A DNA stretch of 64,000 bases. Source: DAOUAE01 sp034433795. GTDB taxonomy: Bacteria > Chloroflexota > UBA6077 > FW602-bin22 > DAOUAE01. Positions 32,211-39,917 of the stretch are shown here, piece by piece. The position numbers and the translations under genes were made by a program. The DNA lies in assembly GCA_034433795.1 (NCBI GenBank), contig DAOUAE010000065.1, forward strand, positions 1 to 64,000, in the 5' to 3' direction. The notes below the pieces were generated by a model. The model saw only the letters and a program-made list of their open reading frames with translations, had not been told where the DNA came from and did no database searches. Positions within the stretch are counted from its first letter, which is position 1, and every line of letters starts with the position of its first letter.

Positions 32211-32239
32211 ATCGGCCTCTCCTCCTGGGCAGACGGTGT

Positions 32240-34141
32240 CTACCGTGACAGCAGTGTGCCGACGTAGCGCAGCAGTTCGTTGGCGCACACCACACAGTAG
32301 CCCTGCTCCTTGATCAGCCGGTCGACCACCTCGTTGATGCGCTTGAGCTGCTCGGGATCGGGCGTCTTGGTGGAGGTCGTGATCTTGACGACGTCGCGCA
32401 GGTCGGAGAAAAGTTTCTTCTCGATGGCCTCGCGCAGCCGGTCGTGCGAGGTGTAGTCGAACGACTGCCCGCGCCGGGCCAGCGCGGAGAGCCGGATGAG
32501 AATTTCCTCGCGGAAGGCCTTCTTGGCCGTCTCTGTCACCCCGATCTGCTCCTCGATCGAGCGCATGAGTTTCTCGTCGGGTTCGATCTCCTCTTCGGTG
32601 ATGGGGTCGCGCAGTTTGGTCTTGTTGCAGTAGGCCTCGACGTTGTCGAGATAATTGTTCAGCAGTGTCCTGGCCTGCTCTTCGAAAGAGTAGACGAACG
32701 CCTTCTGAATCTCGCGTTTGGCGATCTCATCGTATTCTTTGCGTACTTCGGCGATCAGATTGAGCAGGCGTTCGCGTTCTTCGCGAGTGATCGACGTATG
32801 CTGCTCGAAGCCGTCTTTGAGTGCCCGCAGGGCGTCGAGAGGATTGATGCAGCCGACATTGTCCTTAACCAGAGCGCTGGAGAGGCGGTTGATAACGTAG
32901 CGTGGGGAGATACCGTCCATGCCCTCACGCTGAGCCTCTTCCTGGAGTTCGCGCAGGTCGCTTTGACTAAAGCCGTCGACCTCCTCGCCATTGTAGAGCT
33001 TGAGTTTCTTCATCAACGTCATTCCCGCCTTTTTCGACGGCTCCAGGCGCGAGAGAACGGCGAACATGCTGGCCACCTCGAGCGTGTGCGGCGCGATGTG
33101 CACATCGCGCAGAGCGCTCTCGGCCAGCAGTTTCTCGTAGATCTTGACCTCTTCGGCGACGCGCAGGTTGTAGGGGACGCGGATGACGATGATACGATCC
33201 TGGAGGGCCTCGGACTTCTTGTTGGCGACGAAGGCGTTGTACTCGGTCTCGTTGGTGTGGGAGATGATGACCTCATCGGCGTAGATCATGGCGAAACGGC
33301 CGGTCTTGATGCTCTGCTCCTGGGAGAGCGTCAGCAGGCTGTAGAGGAATTTCTCGTCGCATTTGAGCATCTCGATGAACTCCATCAGCCCCCGATTGGC
33401 GATGTTGAGTTCGCCATCGAAACGGTAGGCCCGGGGGTCGGACTCGGCGCCGTACTCGCCGATGGTCGAGAGGTCGATGGAGCCGGTGAGCTCGGAGATG
33501 TCCTGAGATTTGGGGTCGCTGGGCGAGAAGGTGCCGATGCCGATGCGGTTCTTCTCGGAGAAGGCGATGCGCTGGACGATGACGTCCTCGATGCGGCCGT
33601 GGTACTGGTCCTGGACCATCTGGCGGCAGCGCGGGCAGAGGTCGCCTTCGATGTAGATGCCGTACTCTTTGTAGATGTCGGCGCGCAGCGGCTCCGGGAT
33701 GAGGTGCAAGGGCTCCTCGTGCATCGGGCAGCCTTTGATGGCGTAGAGCGCCCCCTCGTCGGTGCGGGTGTAGCGCTCGAGCCCGCGCTTGAGCAGGGTG
33801 ACGATGGTCGATTTCCCGCCGCCGACCGGTCCCATCAGGAGGAGGATGCGTTTGCGGACCTCGAGCCGGCGGGCGGCCGAGTGGAAGTACTCGACGAGTT
33901 GTTGCAGGGTCTTGTCCAGGCCAAAGAGGTCGCGGGCGAAGAATTTGTAAACCGGCTGGCCGTTCGGTCCGGTCTCCACGCCGGCGGCCATAATCATGTC
34001 GTAGATGCGCTCGTGGGCCAGCCGCGCGATCTTGGGATTCTGGACCACCAGATCGAAGTACTGGGCGAAGGTTCCTTCCCAGGCCAGTTTCTCCTCTTCG
34101 CGCCGGTACTGTTCGAGCCGGGCGATGAGTTCCGTCGACAT
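32240..34141 (-). CDS. prkA: PrkA family serine protein kinase / AAA+ protein
   Basis: Protein of 633 aa. An AAA+ type ATPase domain has Walker A MGPVGGGKST (about residue 105) and a C-terminal PrkA domain follows. ARDLFGLDKTLQQLVEYF and GCPMHEEPLHLIP are family signatures, and CPRC (about 170) may bind zinc. PrkA proteins are reported as serine kinases or AAA+ proteases acting in stress and starvation. It opens the operon prkA-yeaH-spoVR; GGAGGCAGGGG precedes ATG 34141. I found no firm promoter upstream. Confidence 0.94.
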   Translation of the reverse strand: MSTELIARLEQYRREEEKLAWEGTFAQYFDLVVQNPKIARLAHERIYDMIMAAGVETGPNGQPVYKFFARDLFGLDKTLQQLVEYFHSAARRLEVRKRILLLMGPVGGGKSTIVTLLKRGLERYTRTDEGALYAIKGCPMHEEPLHLIPEPLRADIYKEYGIYIEGDLCPRCRQMVQDQYHGRIEDVIVQRIAFSEKNRIGIGTFSPSDPKSQDISELTGSIDLSTIGEYGAESDPRAYRFDGELNIANRGLMEFIEMLKCDEKFLYSLLTLSQEQSIKTGRFAMIYADEVIISHTNETEYNAFVANKKSEALQDRIIVIRVPYNLRVAEEVKIYEKLLAESALRDVHIAPHTLEVASMFAVLSRLEPSKKAGMTLMKKLKLYNGEEVDGFSQSDLRELQEEAQREGMDGISPRYVINRLSSALVKDNVGCINPLDALRALKDGFEQHTSITREERERLLNLIAEVRKEYDEIAKREIQKAFVYSFEEQARTLLNNYLDNVEAYCNKTKLRDPITEEEIEPDEKLMRSIEEQIGVTETAKKAFREEILIRLSALARRGQSFDYTSHDRLREAIEKKLFSDLRDVVKITTSTKTPDPEQLKRINEVVDRLIKEQGYCVVCANELLRYVGTLLSR

Positions 34142-34228
34142 ACCCCTGCCTCCCTGCTGCCTCTGCCGAGACTCCAGTGCCTGCTCACGCCGGCCCGGCC
34201 ACGCAAATCGTATGCCAGCCTGGCGCCC

Positions 34229-34257
34229 TTGAGTTAGAGAGTACAGGATGCTAAGAT
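34229..34257 (+). promoter_or_regulatory. Promoter of the zinc-ribbon/RNase HI pair
   Basis: TTGAGT (34229-34234) and TAAGAT (34252-34257) are 17 bp apart. The implied start near 34264 excludes ATG 34248 as the start codon of the next gene and favours GTG 34284. Confidence 0.6.
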
Positions 34258-34283
34258 CGACCAGCGGGGTGGGGAGAGCGACG

Positions 34284-34982
34284 GTGCTGGAGACCCAGGC
34301 GCTGTACCACTTGCAAGAACTGGACCTCGAAATCGAGGACCTGCAGCGGCAGTGTCAGGCGCTCGAAGCCCGGCTGGCGGAGCCGGCGGCTCTGCAGGCG
34401 GCGCGGGCCGAGGCCCAGGCGGCCCAGCAGGCGCTGCGCCAGGCGCGAGAGAAGTTGCGCGACCTGGAGTGGGCGGTTGAGCGGCTGATCGCCAAAATCC
34501 AGCCGCTGGAGCAGCGGCTCTACAGCGGGGTGGTCCGCAACCCCAAAGAGCTCGACGCCATGCAGAAAGAGCTGGAGTGGCTGCAGGCCCAGCGGCGTCG
34601 GACCGAGGACCAGGTCCTGGAACAGATGGCCGTGGTCGAGCAGCAGCAGGCCGAGACGGCGCAGCGGGAGCAGAGGCTGGCTGCCCAGGTGGCGGCCTGG
34701 GAGAACGAGCGGTCGGCGTTGCTGGCGACGCGGGAGGCCGTGCGGGAGCGGCTGGCCGCGCTCCAGCAGGCCCGGGCGGCGGCGGTCGCGGCTCTGACGC
34801 CGGGCCTGCTGGCCCGCTATGAGGGGTTGCGCCGGGCCAAACGCGGGCGAGCGGTGGCGCTGGTTGAGCGCAACGTCTGCCAGGGCTGCCGCACGGCCCT
34901 GGCGCCGGCCGAGGTTCAGCGGGCCCGGCAGCAGCTCACCGTCTGCTCGAGCTGCGGCCGGATCCTCTATGTGCCCCGATGA
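34284..34982 (+). CDS. Coiled-coil protein with C4 zinc ribbon (DUF164/CdsZ-like)
   Basis: Protein of 232 aa: a long Gln/Glu/Ala-rich coiled coil (about residues 5-165) followed by a C-terminal zinc ribbon with CQGC and CSSCGR. The motif IQPLEQRLYSGVVRNPKELDAMQKE is characteristic of the family, which is widespread and of uncertain function (nucleic-acid binding has been proposed). GTG 34284 has GGGGAGAG upstream and fits the promoter. It overlaps the RNase HI gene by 4 nt (ATGA), a frequently conserved pairing. Confidence 0.85.
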   Translation: MLETQALYHLQELDLEIEDLQRQCQALEARLAEPAALQAARAEAQAAQQALRQAREKLRDLEWAVERLIAKIQPLEQRLYSGVVRNPKELDAMQKELEWLQAQRRRTEDQVLEQMAVVEQQQAETAQREQRLAAQVAAWENERSALLATREAVRERLAALQQARAAAVAALTPGLLARYEGLRRAKRGRAVALVERNVCQGCRTALAPAEVQRARQQLTVCSSCGRILYVPR

Positions 34983-35407
34983 AGGCCCGTCTCTACACCG
35001 ACGGGGCGGCCCGGGGGAACCCGGGGCCGGCCGGCGCCGGTGTGCTCCTGGTCAACAGCCAGGGCCGGCCGGTGGGGCGGGCGACCCTGTATCTGGGCCA
35101 GGCCACCAACAACCAGGCGGAGTACCGGGCGCTGCTCCTCGGCCTGGCGCTGGCCCAGGCCGCGGGGGTCACCGATCTGGAGATTCTCCTCGACAGCGAA
35201 CTGGTCGTCCGACAGCTGACCGGACGCTACGCCGTTCGAAGCCCGGACCTGCAGCCGCTCTGGCAGCGGGTCCAGGAGGCGTTGCGGGCGTTCCGGACCG
35301 TGCGGATCACGCACGTGGCCCGCGAGGCCAACCGCGAGGCCGACCGGCTGGCCAACCGGGCGATCGATGAGGCGCTGGGGCCGGGCCCCGCGCCTGGGTC
35401 AACGTGA
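34979..35407 (+). CDS. Ribonuclease HI family protein
   Basis: Endonuclease that cleaves RNA in RNA-DNA hybrids, 142 aa. The acidic active site is complete: D8 (YTDGAARGNPG), E48 (NNQAEYRALL), D71 (LLDSELV) and the C-terminal EADRLANRA. The basic substrate-binding handle of E. coli RNase HI is absent, as in the short bacterial and archaeal-like group. Translationally coupled to the zinc-ribbon gene. Its 3' end overlaps the convergent EamA gene by 9 bp. Confidence 0.9.
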   Translation: MKARLYTDGAARGNPGPAGAGVLLVNSQGRPVGRATLYLGQATNNQAEYRALLLGLALAQAAGVTDLEILLDSELVVRQLTGRYAVRSPDLQPLWQRVQEALRAFRTVRITHVAREANREADRLANRAIDEALGPGPAPGST

Positions 35408-35803
35408 GACAAGGAGCGTGGCCACAAGAAAAAGAACGATGGCGGCGGCCTCGGTCGGGCGAAGCGACTCGCGCAGGAGGAGCACCGAGAGGACGACCGT
35501 GACCACCGGATAGGCGGCGGTCAGCGGCAGGACCACGGCGGCCTTGCCCTGTTCGAGGGCCAGGTAGAAGGTGATGGCGCCCAGCGAACCGGTGCTGACG
35601 ACGGCCAGGGCCAGAACCCAGGCGGCGGGCGGGGCGGCGAAGGTGGGGCGAGTCAACAACGCCAAAAGCAGGGCGTAGAGGAAACTGGCGACGCCACCCA
35701 GGATGAAAAGATGGCGCCAGGTCCAGACCGTCAGGGCGTATTTGGTCAGAAAGCCCCAGAGCCCCCACAGAACGAGGGTCACCAGGCTCCAGATGAGCCA
35801 CAT
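35399..35803 (-). CDS. Small EamA-domain (DMT superfamily) membrane protein
   Basis: Integral membrane protein of 134 aa with about five hydrophobic segments. It contains a single EamA half (LTAAYPVVTVVLSVLLLRESLRPTEAAAIVLFLV is the closing motif), where full DMT exporters have two, so it probably works as a dimer. The substrate is unknown. Confidence 0.82.
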   Translation of the reverse strand: MWLIWSLVTLVLWGLWGFLTKYALTVWTWRHLFILGGVASFLYALLLALLTRPTFAAPPAAWVLALAVVSTGSLGAITFYLALEQGKAAVVLPLTAAYPVVTVVLSVLLLRESLRPTEAAAIVLFLVATLLVSR

Positions 35804-35864
35804 CGGTCTGCTCCGGCAGCACGGCGCTGTCCGTCAGGCTGACTGGCCGTGGGTTTCGCGCGTC

Positions 35865-35873
35865 TGGTATAAT
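35865..35873 (+). promoter_or_regulatory. Extended -10 promoter of tRNA-Arg
   Basis: TGGTATAAT is a perfect extended -10 (TG at 35865-35866, TATAAT at 35868-35873) placed 13 nt before the tRNA. No good -35 lies at normal distance. Confidence 0.7.
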
Positions 35874-35886
35874 TTGGCGCGGGATC

Positions 35887-35960
35887 GCCCCCGTAGCTCA
35901 GTGGACGAGAGCGCCTGGCTTCGGACCAGGAGGCCGCGGGTTCGAATCCTGCCGGGGGTG
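35887..35960 (+). tRNA. tRNA-Arg (anticodon TCG)
   Basis: Cloverleaf of 74 nt: acceptor GCCCCCG/CGGGGGT, D arm GCTC/GAGC, anticodon arm CCTGG-CTTCGGA-CCAGG with anticodon TCG (reads CGA), T arm GCGGG-TTCGAAT-CCTGC, discriminator G. CCA is not encoded. Confidence 0.92.
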
Positions 35961-36347
35961 CCGACCGGCCGCCGGACCGGGACCGCGCGGCGTGGGGCCA
36001 CCGGGCTGGGCAGGCGTCGGGGACTCTGGCCGACGGTGGGTGTCCGCGGTGCCGTCCCCGACCCTGATTACGGCCTGAGTGGCCAGACACCGCCAGGCGC
36101 GTGGTTTTTTGTGTGAACGTGCTGGCCCCAGGGTAGCGCCCTGGGGCCGTCCTGTCAAGCGCGCGCTGCGGCTTGGCGCGGCGACAGGTCTGCCCCGCCT
36201 GCCTTCGTGAAAAGAGTCCGCCGATTCTCCTGGCCCTAACCGGGTCGGTGTCCAGCCGGCGCCGGATACACCACCTGACGGATGGCGGAGGCCGCCGAGC
36301 GGCGCTATACCTCTCCCCGGAAGCGGATTGCGGAGACAGAAGGACCG
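35961..36347. other. Structured intergenic region after tRNA-Arg
   Basis: No coding frame looks real in this 387-bp stretch. It holds an inverted repeat GTCGGGGAC (36016-36024) / GTCCCCGAC (36054-36062), a weak terminator (36089-36110) and a perfect hairpin GGCCCCAGGG / CCCTGGGGCC (36124-36133, 36139-36148). No clear promoter for the tatA-like gene is seen. Confidence 0.5.
36089..36110 (+). terminator. Weak intrinsic terminator downstream of tRNA-Arg
   Basis: A five-pair stem ACCGC / GTGGT around CAGGCGC is followed by a six-T run (36105-36110). The stem is short, but the T-run is the only one in the region. Confidence 0.4.
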
Positions 36348-36599
36348 GTGTTTGGCGTCGGACCGGGTGAGCTTCTCCTGGTGGCCCTCCTGGCCTTTCT
36401 CATCGTCGGACCGGAGCGCACTGCCGAGCTGGCTGGCCTGCTGGGCCAGGCCTATCGGTCGTTCCAGGCCGCCTGGGCGGATCTGCAGGCGGCCTGGGAA
36501 GAGGCGCTGAACGAGACTTCACCGGAGTCGGGGCGGACCGCCGCCGCCTCCGGGCCGGCGCACGCCGGCCCGTCTGCAACCAGACCGCCCGCCGGTTAA
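36348..36599 (+). CDS. TatA/TatB-like twin-arginine translocase subunit
   Basis: Small protein of 83 aa. VFGVGPGELLLVALLAFLIVGPER has the TatA/B layout: a short membrane helix, the GPE/R hinge, then an amphipathic helix (AELAGLLGQAYRSFQAAWADLQAAW) and a Pro/Ser-rich tail. The Glu in the helix start (GPGEL) resembles TatB/E forms. GTG 36348 follows AGAAGGA. No tatC is in the window, so pairing with a distant TatC is assumed. Confidence 0.7.
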   Translation: MFGVGPGELLLVALLAFLIVGPERTAELAGLLGQAYRSFQAAWADLQAAWEEALNETSPESGRTAAASGPAHAGPSATRPPAG

Positions 36600-36671
36600 C
36601 AGACGCGTCTGGGTGTGAGACTCCTCTTGCCTCAGGCCGTGGCCAGCGTGCTCCACACCCAGGCGCGTCTG
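36600..36671. repeat. 18-bp inverted repeat between convergent genes
   Basis: CAGACGCGTCTGGGTGTG (36600-36617) and CACACCCAGGCGCGTCTG (36654-36671) are reverse complements at 17 of 18 positions. The first arm also contains the palindrome CAGACGCGTCTG. The loop contains GGCC-GT-GGCC. It lies exactly between the convergent tatA-like and receiver genes and has no T-run. Confidence 0.7.
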
Positions 36672-36685
36672 CTAGCCGGCCGGGG

Positions 36686-37087
36686 TCAGGGGTGGCGGGC
36701 CGGCCGGGCCGTGGCCTGCAGGCAGTCGCGGATAAGCGCGAGGAGAGCGTCCAGGTCGAACGGTTTCTCAACCACCGTGATCGCCGGCCAGCCGGCAATG
36801 GTCGTCACCGGCTCGGCGTAGCCGGTGACGACGATCACCGGGATCCGGGCGGTCTCGGGCTGCTGGCGCAGGGTGAACAGCACCGCCTGCCCGGGCTTGT
36901 CGGGCAGAGAGAGGTCCAGGAGGACGAGATCGGGCCGGGCCTGGCGGGCGAGTTCCTCGGCCGTGTGGCCGGTCTCCGCCCGAAGCGTCTGGTAGCCGGC
37001 TTCCTGAAGGGCGATCTCCAGGAGGCCGGCGATGTCCGGGTCGTCCTCGACAATCAGGATCAGTGGCGCACGGCCCGCCGTCGACAT
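36686..37087 (-). CDS. Stand-alone response-regulator receiver (CheY-like)
   Basis: Single-domain receiver, 133 aa. The acidic pair VEDDPD, phosphoacceptor LLDLSLPDKPG, switch Thr VVTGYAEP and Lys VVEKPFD are all present. There is no output domain, so it must act through a partner. No kinase is adjacent; the GAF/PAS kinase at 56.8-59.0 kb also lacks an adjacent regulator, but any link is a guess. Confidence 0.88.
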   Translation of the reverse strand: MSTAGRAPLILIVEDDPDIAGLLEIALQEAGYQTLRAETGHTAEELARQARPDLVLLDLSLPDKPGQAVLFTLRQQPETARIPVIVVTGYAEPVTTIAGWPAITVVEKPFDLDALLALIRDCLQATARPARHP

Positions 37088-37175
37088 CTGATGGTCCCGT
37101 CGTGTGTCTGGAGTGGATGCAGAAACGGTGCCAGCCTGTCGGGAAAAATCGGACAGAAAAGAGGGGTTTTCCGGA

Positions 37176-37204
37176 CTGACAGGGGATCGGCGCCGGACTA
37201 TACT
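37176..37204 (+). promoter_or_regulatory. Orphan promoter of a small RNA
   Basis: CTGACA (37176-37181) and TATACT (37199-37204) are 17 bp apart on the plus strand. No plus-strand gene follows; instead a hairpin begins at the predicted start (about 37211) and an intrinsic terminator ends 90 nt later. Confidence 0.7.
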
Positions 37205-37210
37205 TCAAAG

Positions 37211-37303
37211 TGTCACGGGCACCGCCGCGAGAGGCCCTGACATCCTGACTCCTCCTTCGGGCAAGACCGGCACAGAAGTGGGGGCTGTGCCGGTCTTGTT
37301 TTT
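37211..37303 (+). ncRNA. Candidate small regulatory RNA (~93 nt), new
   Basis: A self-contained transcription unit without an open reading frame of note. It starts with a hairpin flush with the predicted start: TGTCA-c-GGGC (37211-37220) pairs with GCCC-TGACA (37234-37242). A single-stranded linker carries CTCCTCCTT (37249-37257), complementary to nine bases of an extended Shine-Dalgarno sequence. A 14-bp perfect terminator stem CAAGACCGGCACAG / CTGTGCCGGTCTTG (37262-37275, 37285-37298) and a T-run (37299-37303) close it. The T-run exists only on this strand, so the terminator belongs to this RNA and not to the convergent epimerase gene. I do not recognise an RNA family. Confidence 0.65.
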
Positions 37304-37869
37304 CAGGCGGTGCGCCGGCGCCACCACGCGCGGATGCGCTCCCAGGCAAACGGCTCGCCGTCGCTGAACGTCGCCTTCACATCCGAGAACGGCACCCGGC
37401 CCTCGTCGGCCGGGTTGTACAGGCGCGTGGGAAAGTTCACCAGGACGGCTGGCCGGTCGCCGACCACCACGAAGCCGTGCAGCGTCCGGGCCGGCACCAG
37501 CACCAGCGGCTGCCAGTCGGTCCGGCTGCTCTCGCCGAGCAGGAAGAGGTTCAGGCGCCCATACGTCGGCGACTCGGGGCGCCAGTCGTAGATCGCCAGC
37601 ACCACATCCCCCTGACAGACGATGAACCGATCCTCCTGGTGCTGATGGACGTGCCAGCGGTCTTCGTCCCGGGCGATCCACGGGTAGGTGATCGAGTAGT
37701 AGCTCTGGGCGAAGGGGCGCTCGGGGGCGACGATCTCCGGCCAGTCGGCGCGCAGCATCTCGACGAGCAGTCCCCGCCGGTCGCGGTGGACGGTCAGGGC
37801 ATGAACCACGACTCCGGCGATGAGGTTCTCGCGGCGGTCCAGGTCGATAAGATCCGGTAGCGCGGTCAC
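37303..37869 (-). CDS. RmlC-like cupin, dTDP-4-dehydrorhamnose 3,5-epimerase family
   Basis: Predicted sugar-nucleotide epimerase of the RmlC family, 188 aa. HRDRRGLLVEMLRADW, FAQSYYSITYPW, HVHQHQEDRFIVCQGDVVLAIYDWR and LHGFVVVG follow the family order. The usual active-site start R-G-x-x-x-E is kept. No other rhamnose gene is near; the GT9 glycosyltransferase 0.9 kb away may belong to the same surface-sugar theme. Confidence 0.82.
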   Translation of the reverse strand: MTALPDLIDLDRRENLIAGVVVHALTVHRDRRGLLVEMLRADWPEIVAPERPFAQSYYSITYPWIARDEDRWHVHQHQEDRFIVCQGDVVLAIYDWRPESPTYGRLNLFLLGESSRTDWQPLVLVPARTLHGFVVVGDRPAVLVNFPTRLYNPADEGRVPFSDVKATFSDGEPFAWERIRAWWRRRTA

Positions 37870-37918
37870 ACTCCCTCCTGCCGATGGCGATGGCGCTCTG
37901 CCGGCACTCTATCACAGG

Positions 37919-37967
37919 GTCAAGCCGTCTGGCAACGGCTTGACATGTGTCGCTGATGCGGTATGAT
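37919..37967 (+). promoter_or_regulatory. YIP1-gene promoter overlapping a perfect palindrome
   Basis: TTGACA (37940-37945) and TATGAT (37962-37967), 16 bp apart, drive the plus-strand gene. GTCAAGCCGT (37919-37928) and ACGGCTTGAC (37935-37944) form a perfect 10-bp inverted repeat, each arm ending in a -35-like TTGAC pointing outward. It sits in the divergent gap between the epimerase and YIP1 genes and could be a shared operator. A -10 for the minus direction is not evident. Confidence 0.6.
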
Positions 37968-38003
37968 GGCAGCCAAAAGGCCGGTTGTCGGAGGAGGAGC
38001 ACG

Positions 38004-38546
38004 ATGGCCATTGCGGAACGGATGCTGCGGGCGGCGAAGCTGGAGAGCGAACTATATGAAGAGGTCGAGAAGGACGAATCGGCGACGATGGAGGCCCTCT
38101 ACGTGGTGGTCATCGTCGCCCTGGCCTCTGGCATCGGGGCCGCGCTCAGTGGGGCCGCGCGAGGCAACGTGGTCCTGGCGCTCATCGGTGGGGTGATCGC
38201 GGCGGTCCTGGGCTGGGTGGTCTGGGCGGCCATCACGTATTTTATCGGCACGCGGCTCCTGGGTGGCACGGCCACCCTGGGCGAGATGCTGCGGACCCTG
38301 GGCTATGCCCAGGCGCCCGGCGTCCTGCGGATCTTCGCGTTCATCCCCGGCCTGGGCACCCTCATCAGTATCGTCGTCGCGATCTGGATGCTGGTGGCCG
38401 GCGTGATCGCCATCCGCCAGGCCCTGGACTTCAGCACCGGGCGGGCTATCGTCACGGTGCTCCTGGGCTGGCTGGCGGCGCTGATCCTCTCGGTGGTCCT
38501 GGCGCTGCTCGGCCTGGGCGCGGCGTTCATCGTCGGCGGAGCGTGA
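38004..38546 (+). CDS. YIP1-family membrane protein
   Basis: Integral membrane protein of 180 aa with a short cytoplasmic N-terminus (MAIAERMLRAAKLESELYEEVE) and about five hydrophobic helices. The layout and the LGYAQAPGVLRIFAFIPGLG loop (Gly/Pro-containing re-entrant segment) are typical of bacterial YIP1-domain proteins. ATG 38004 follows GGAGGAG. The function is unknown. Confidence 0.78.
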   Translation: MAIAERMLRAAKLESELYEEVEKDESATMEALYVVVIVALASGIGAALSGAARGNVVLALIGGVIAAVLGWVVWAAITYFIGTRLLGGTATLGEMLRTLGYAQAPGVLRIFAFIPGLGTLISIVVAIWMLVAGVIAIRQALDFSTGRAIVTVLLGWLAALILSVVLALLGLGAAFIVGGA

Positions 38547-38706
38547 CCGGGCCTGGCACACCGCCTGGCCGGGCGTGAAACGGTGCCCGGTCTCGTCCGA
38601 ACTCTGCCTGCCAGGCGGGCGCCTGGCGGAACCGACGGGCTGACTGTGGCTCTCTGGGTGGGGGGCTGACCTCTCGCTGGCATAGGCCCTGCCCCGTCTC
38701 CTGCTG

Positions 38707-39735
38707 ATGGAGCGGCAATGGCGGGGGGGCGTGCCGGGCGCGCCCCGACGGGTCCTGATCGTCCGGGCGCTCTTTCTGGGCGACCTCATTGTGGCCACGC
38801 CGGCCCTGCGGGCTCTCCGGCGGGCCTGGCCGCTGACGGAGATCACGCTCCTGGGGCGTCCCTGGGCGGCCGAGTTCGCCGCCCGCTGTCCCTACCTGGA
38901 CCGCTTTCAGCCTTTTCCCGGCAATCCAGATGACCTCGCCGATGCGGCCTGGGACGCGGTCCAGGCGTGGGCTCGCGCCGAACGGTTCGACCTCGTCCTG
39001 CACTGGCACGGCCGGCTCCCGCCAGCGCGGGTACGGCTCCTGGGGGGGCGCTGGACGGTGGGCCTCTGTGCGGGCGCGGATTGCGCTGACCTGGATCTCC
39101 CGGTTCCCTATGGCGCCCAGCACGAGACGCTGCGTCTGCTCTCCACCGTCCGCGCCCTGGGCCTGCCGGCCGATGGCGTCCAGCCGGAGTTCTGGCTGCG
39201 CCCGGCCGATCTGTGGCTGGCTGAGGCCCTTCTGCCTCCGGCGGCCCGTGGCCGTCCGCTGGTCGTTCTGCACCCCGGGGCCCGTCACCCCGAGCGGGCC
39301 TGGCCGCCGGAGCGTTTCGCCGCCGTGGCGGACTGGTGGGCGCGCCAGGGGGCCGTGGTGGCGCTGGTGGGCGGGCCAGCCGACCGCCCCCTGAGCGAGC
39401 GGGTTCGGGCCCGGGCGCGGGCGCCGCTGATCGACCTGGTCGGACGGACCTCTCTCGGCCTGCTGGGAGCCCTGGTCGCCCGGGCGGTGCTCTTCATCGG
39501 CAACGACAGCGGACCGGCTCATCTCGCCACCGCGCTCCGGACGCCGAGCGTGGTGATCTTCCGGCGCTGTATGGTCGCCGAGTGGGCGCCGCTGGACCGC
39601 CGGCGCCATCGTCCCCTCTGGGGCGCCGGCCCCTGCGCGGCCTGTGACCGCTGGGCGCCGGGCGACCATACCTGTCTGCTGGCTCTCTCCGTCGAGGAGG
39701 TCTGCCGGGCGGCCGGGAGCCTGGCCTCGTTCTGA
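38707..39735 (+). CDS. Glycosyltransferase family 9 (heptosyltransferase-like)
   Basis: Predicted glycosyltransferase, 342 aa. VLIVRALFLGDLIVATPALRAL is the GT9 start, and GNDSGPAHLATAL near residue 265 is the nucleotide-sugar site. The central VVLHPGARHPERAWPPERFA is also characteristic. In Gram-negatives GT9 builds the LPS core; with no other LPS gene here it more likely glycosylates another surface glycan. Three Cys near the C-terminus (CAACDRWAPGDHTC) resemble the small Cys cluster seen in many GT9 proteins. Confidence 0.88.
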   Translation: MERQWRGGVPGAPRRVLIVRALFLGDLIVATPALRALRRAWPLTEITLLGRPWAAEFAARCPYLDRFQPFPGNPDDLADAAWDAVQAWARAERFDLVLHWHGRLPPARVRLLGGRWTVGLCAGADCADLDLPVPYGAQHETLRLLSTVRALGLPADGVQPEFWLRPADLWLAEALLPPAARGRPLVVLHPGARHPERAWPPERFAAVADWWARQGAVVALVGGPADRPLSERVRARARAPLIDLVGRTSLGLLGALVARAVLFIGNDSGPAHLATALRTPSVVIFRRCMVAEWAPLDRRRHRPLWGAGPCAACDRWAPGDHTCLLALSVEEVCRAAGSLASF

Positions 39736-39749
39736 GCCGCGTGCCGACC

Positions 39750-39917
39750 GTTTCGATCCTGTCCGGAGGCGGTCGGCGAGCTCGTAGCGCCGACCACGGG
39801 GACGAACCGGTCGGGCCAGCGGAATCCACCCGGCCGGTCCGTGGCTGTCGCCGTAGGCCACGGCGGGCCAGGCGGCGCCATGGGAAGGCTGTGCTTCCGA
39901 AGCAGCGGCACCCGCCC
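39750..39917 (+). promoter_or_regulatory. Cobalamin-riboswitch-like leader (candidate)
   Basis: The 289-bp gap before the secreted-protein gene carries, in the right order, elements resembling the B12 riboswitch: 5' GGCGGT (39768-39773), hairpin GTCGGCG/CGCCGAC, GGGGAC, GGAATCC (39821-39827), CGGTCC...CTGT, GGCCACGG, GGGAAGGC (39882-39889, exact match to the most conserved box) and a tail AGC...G..ACC.GCC (39901-39916) able to pair with the 5' GGCGG. Several individual positions deviate, and the CCACTG box reads CCACGG. No promoter was found. Confidence 0.4.

Noticed and set aside
34248..34283. ATG at 34248 as start of the zinc-ribbon gene
   Set aside because: It lies inside the promoter (34229-34257); GTG 34284 has a good ribosome site.
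38610..38627. Perfect hairpin GCCAGGCG-GG-CGCCTGGC between YIP1 and GT9 genes as terminator
   Set aside because: The loop is only two bases and no T-run follows; in such GC-rich DNA short palindromes are expected.
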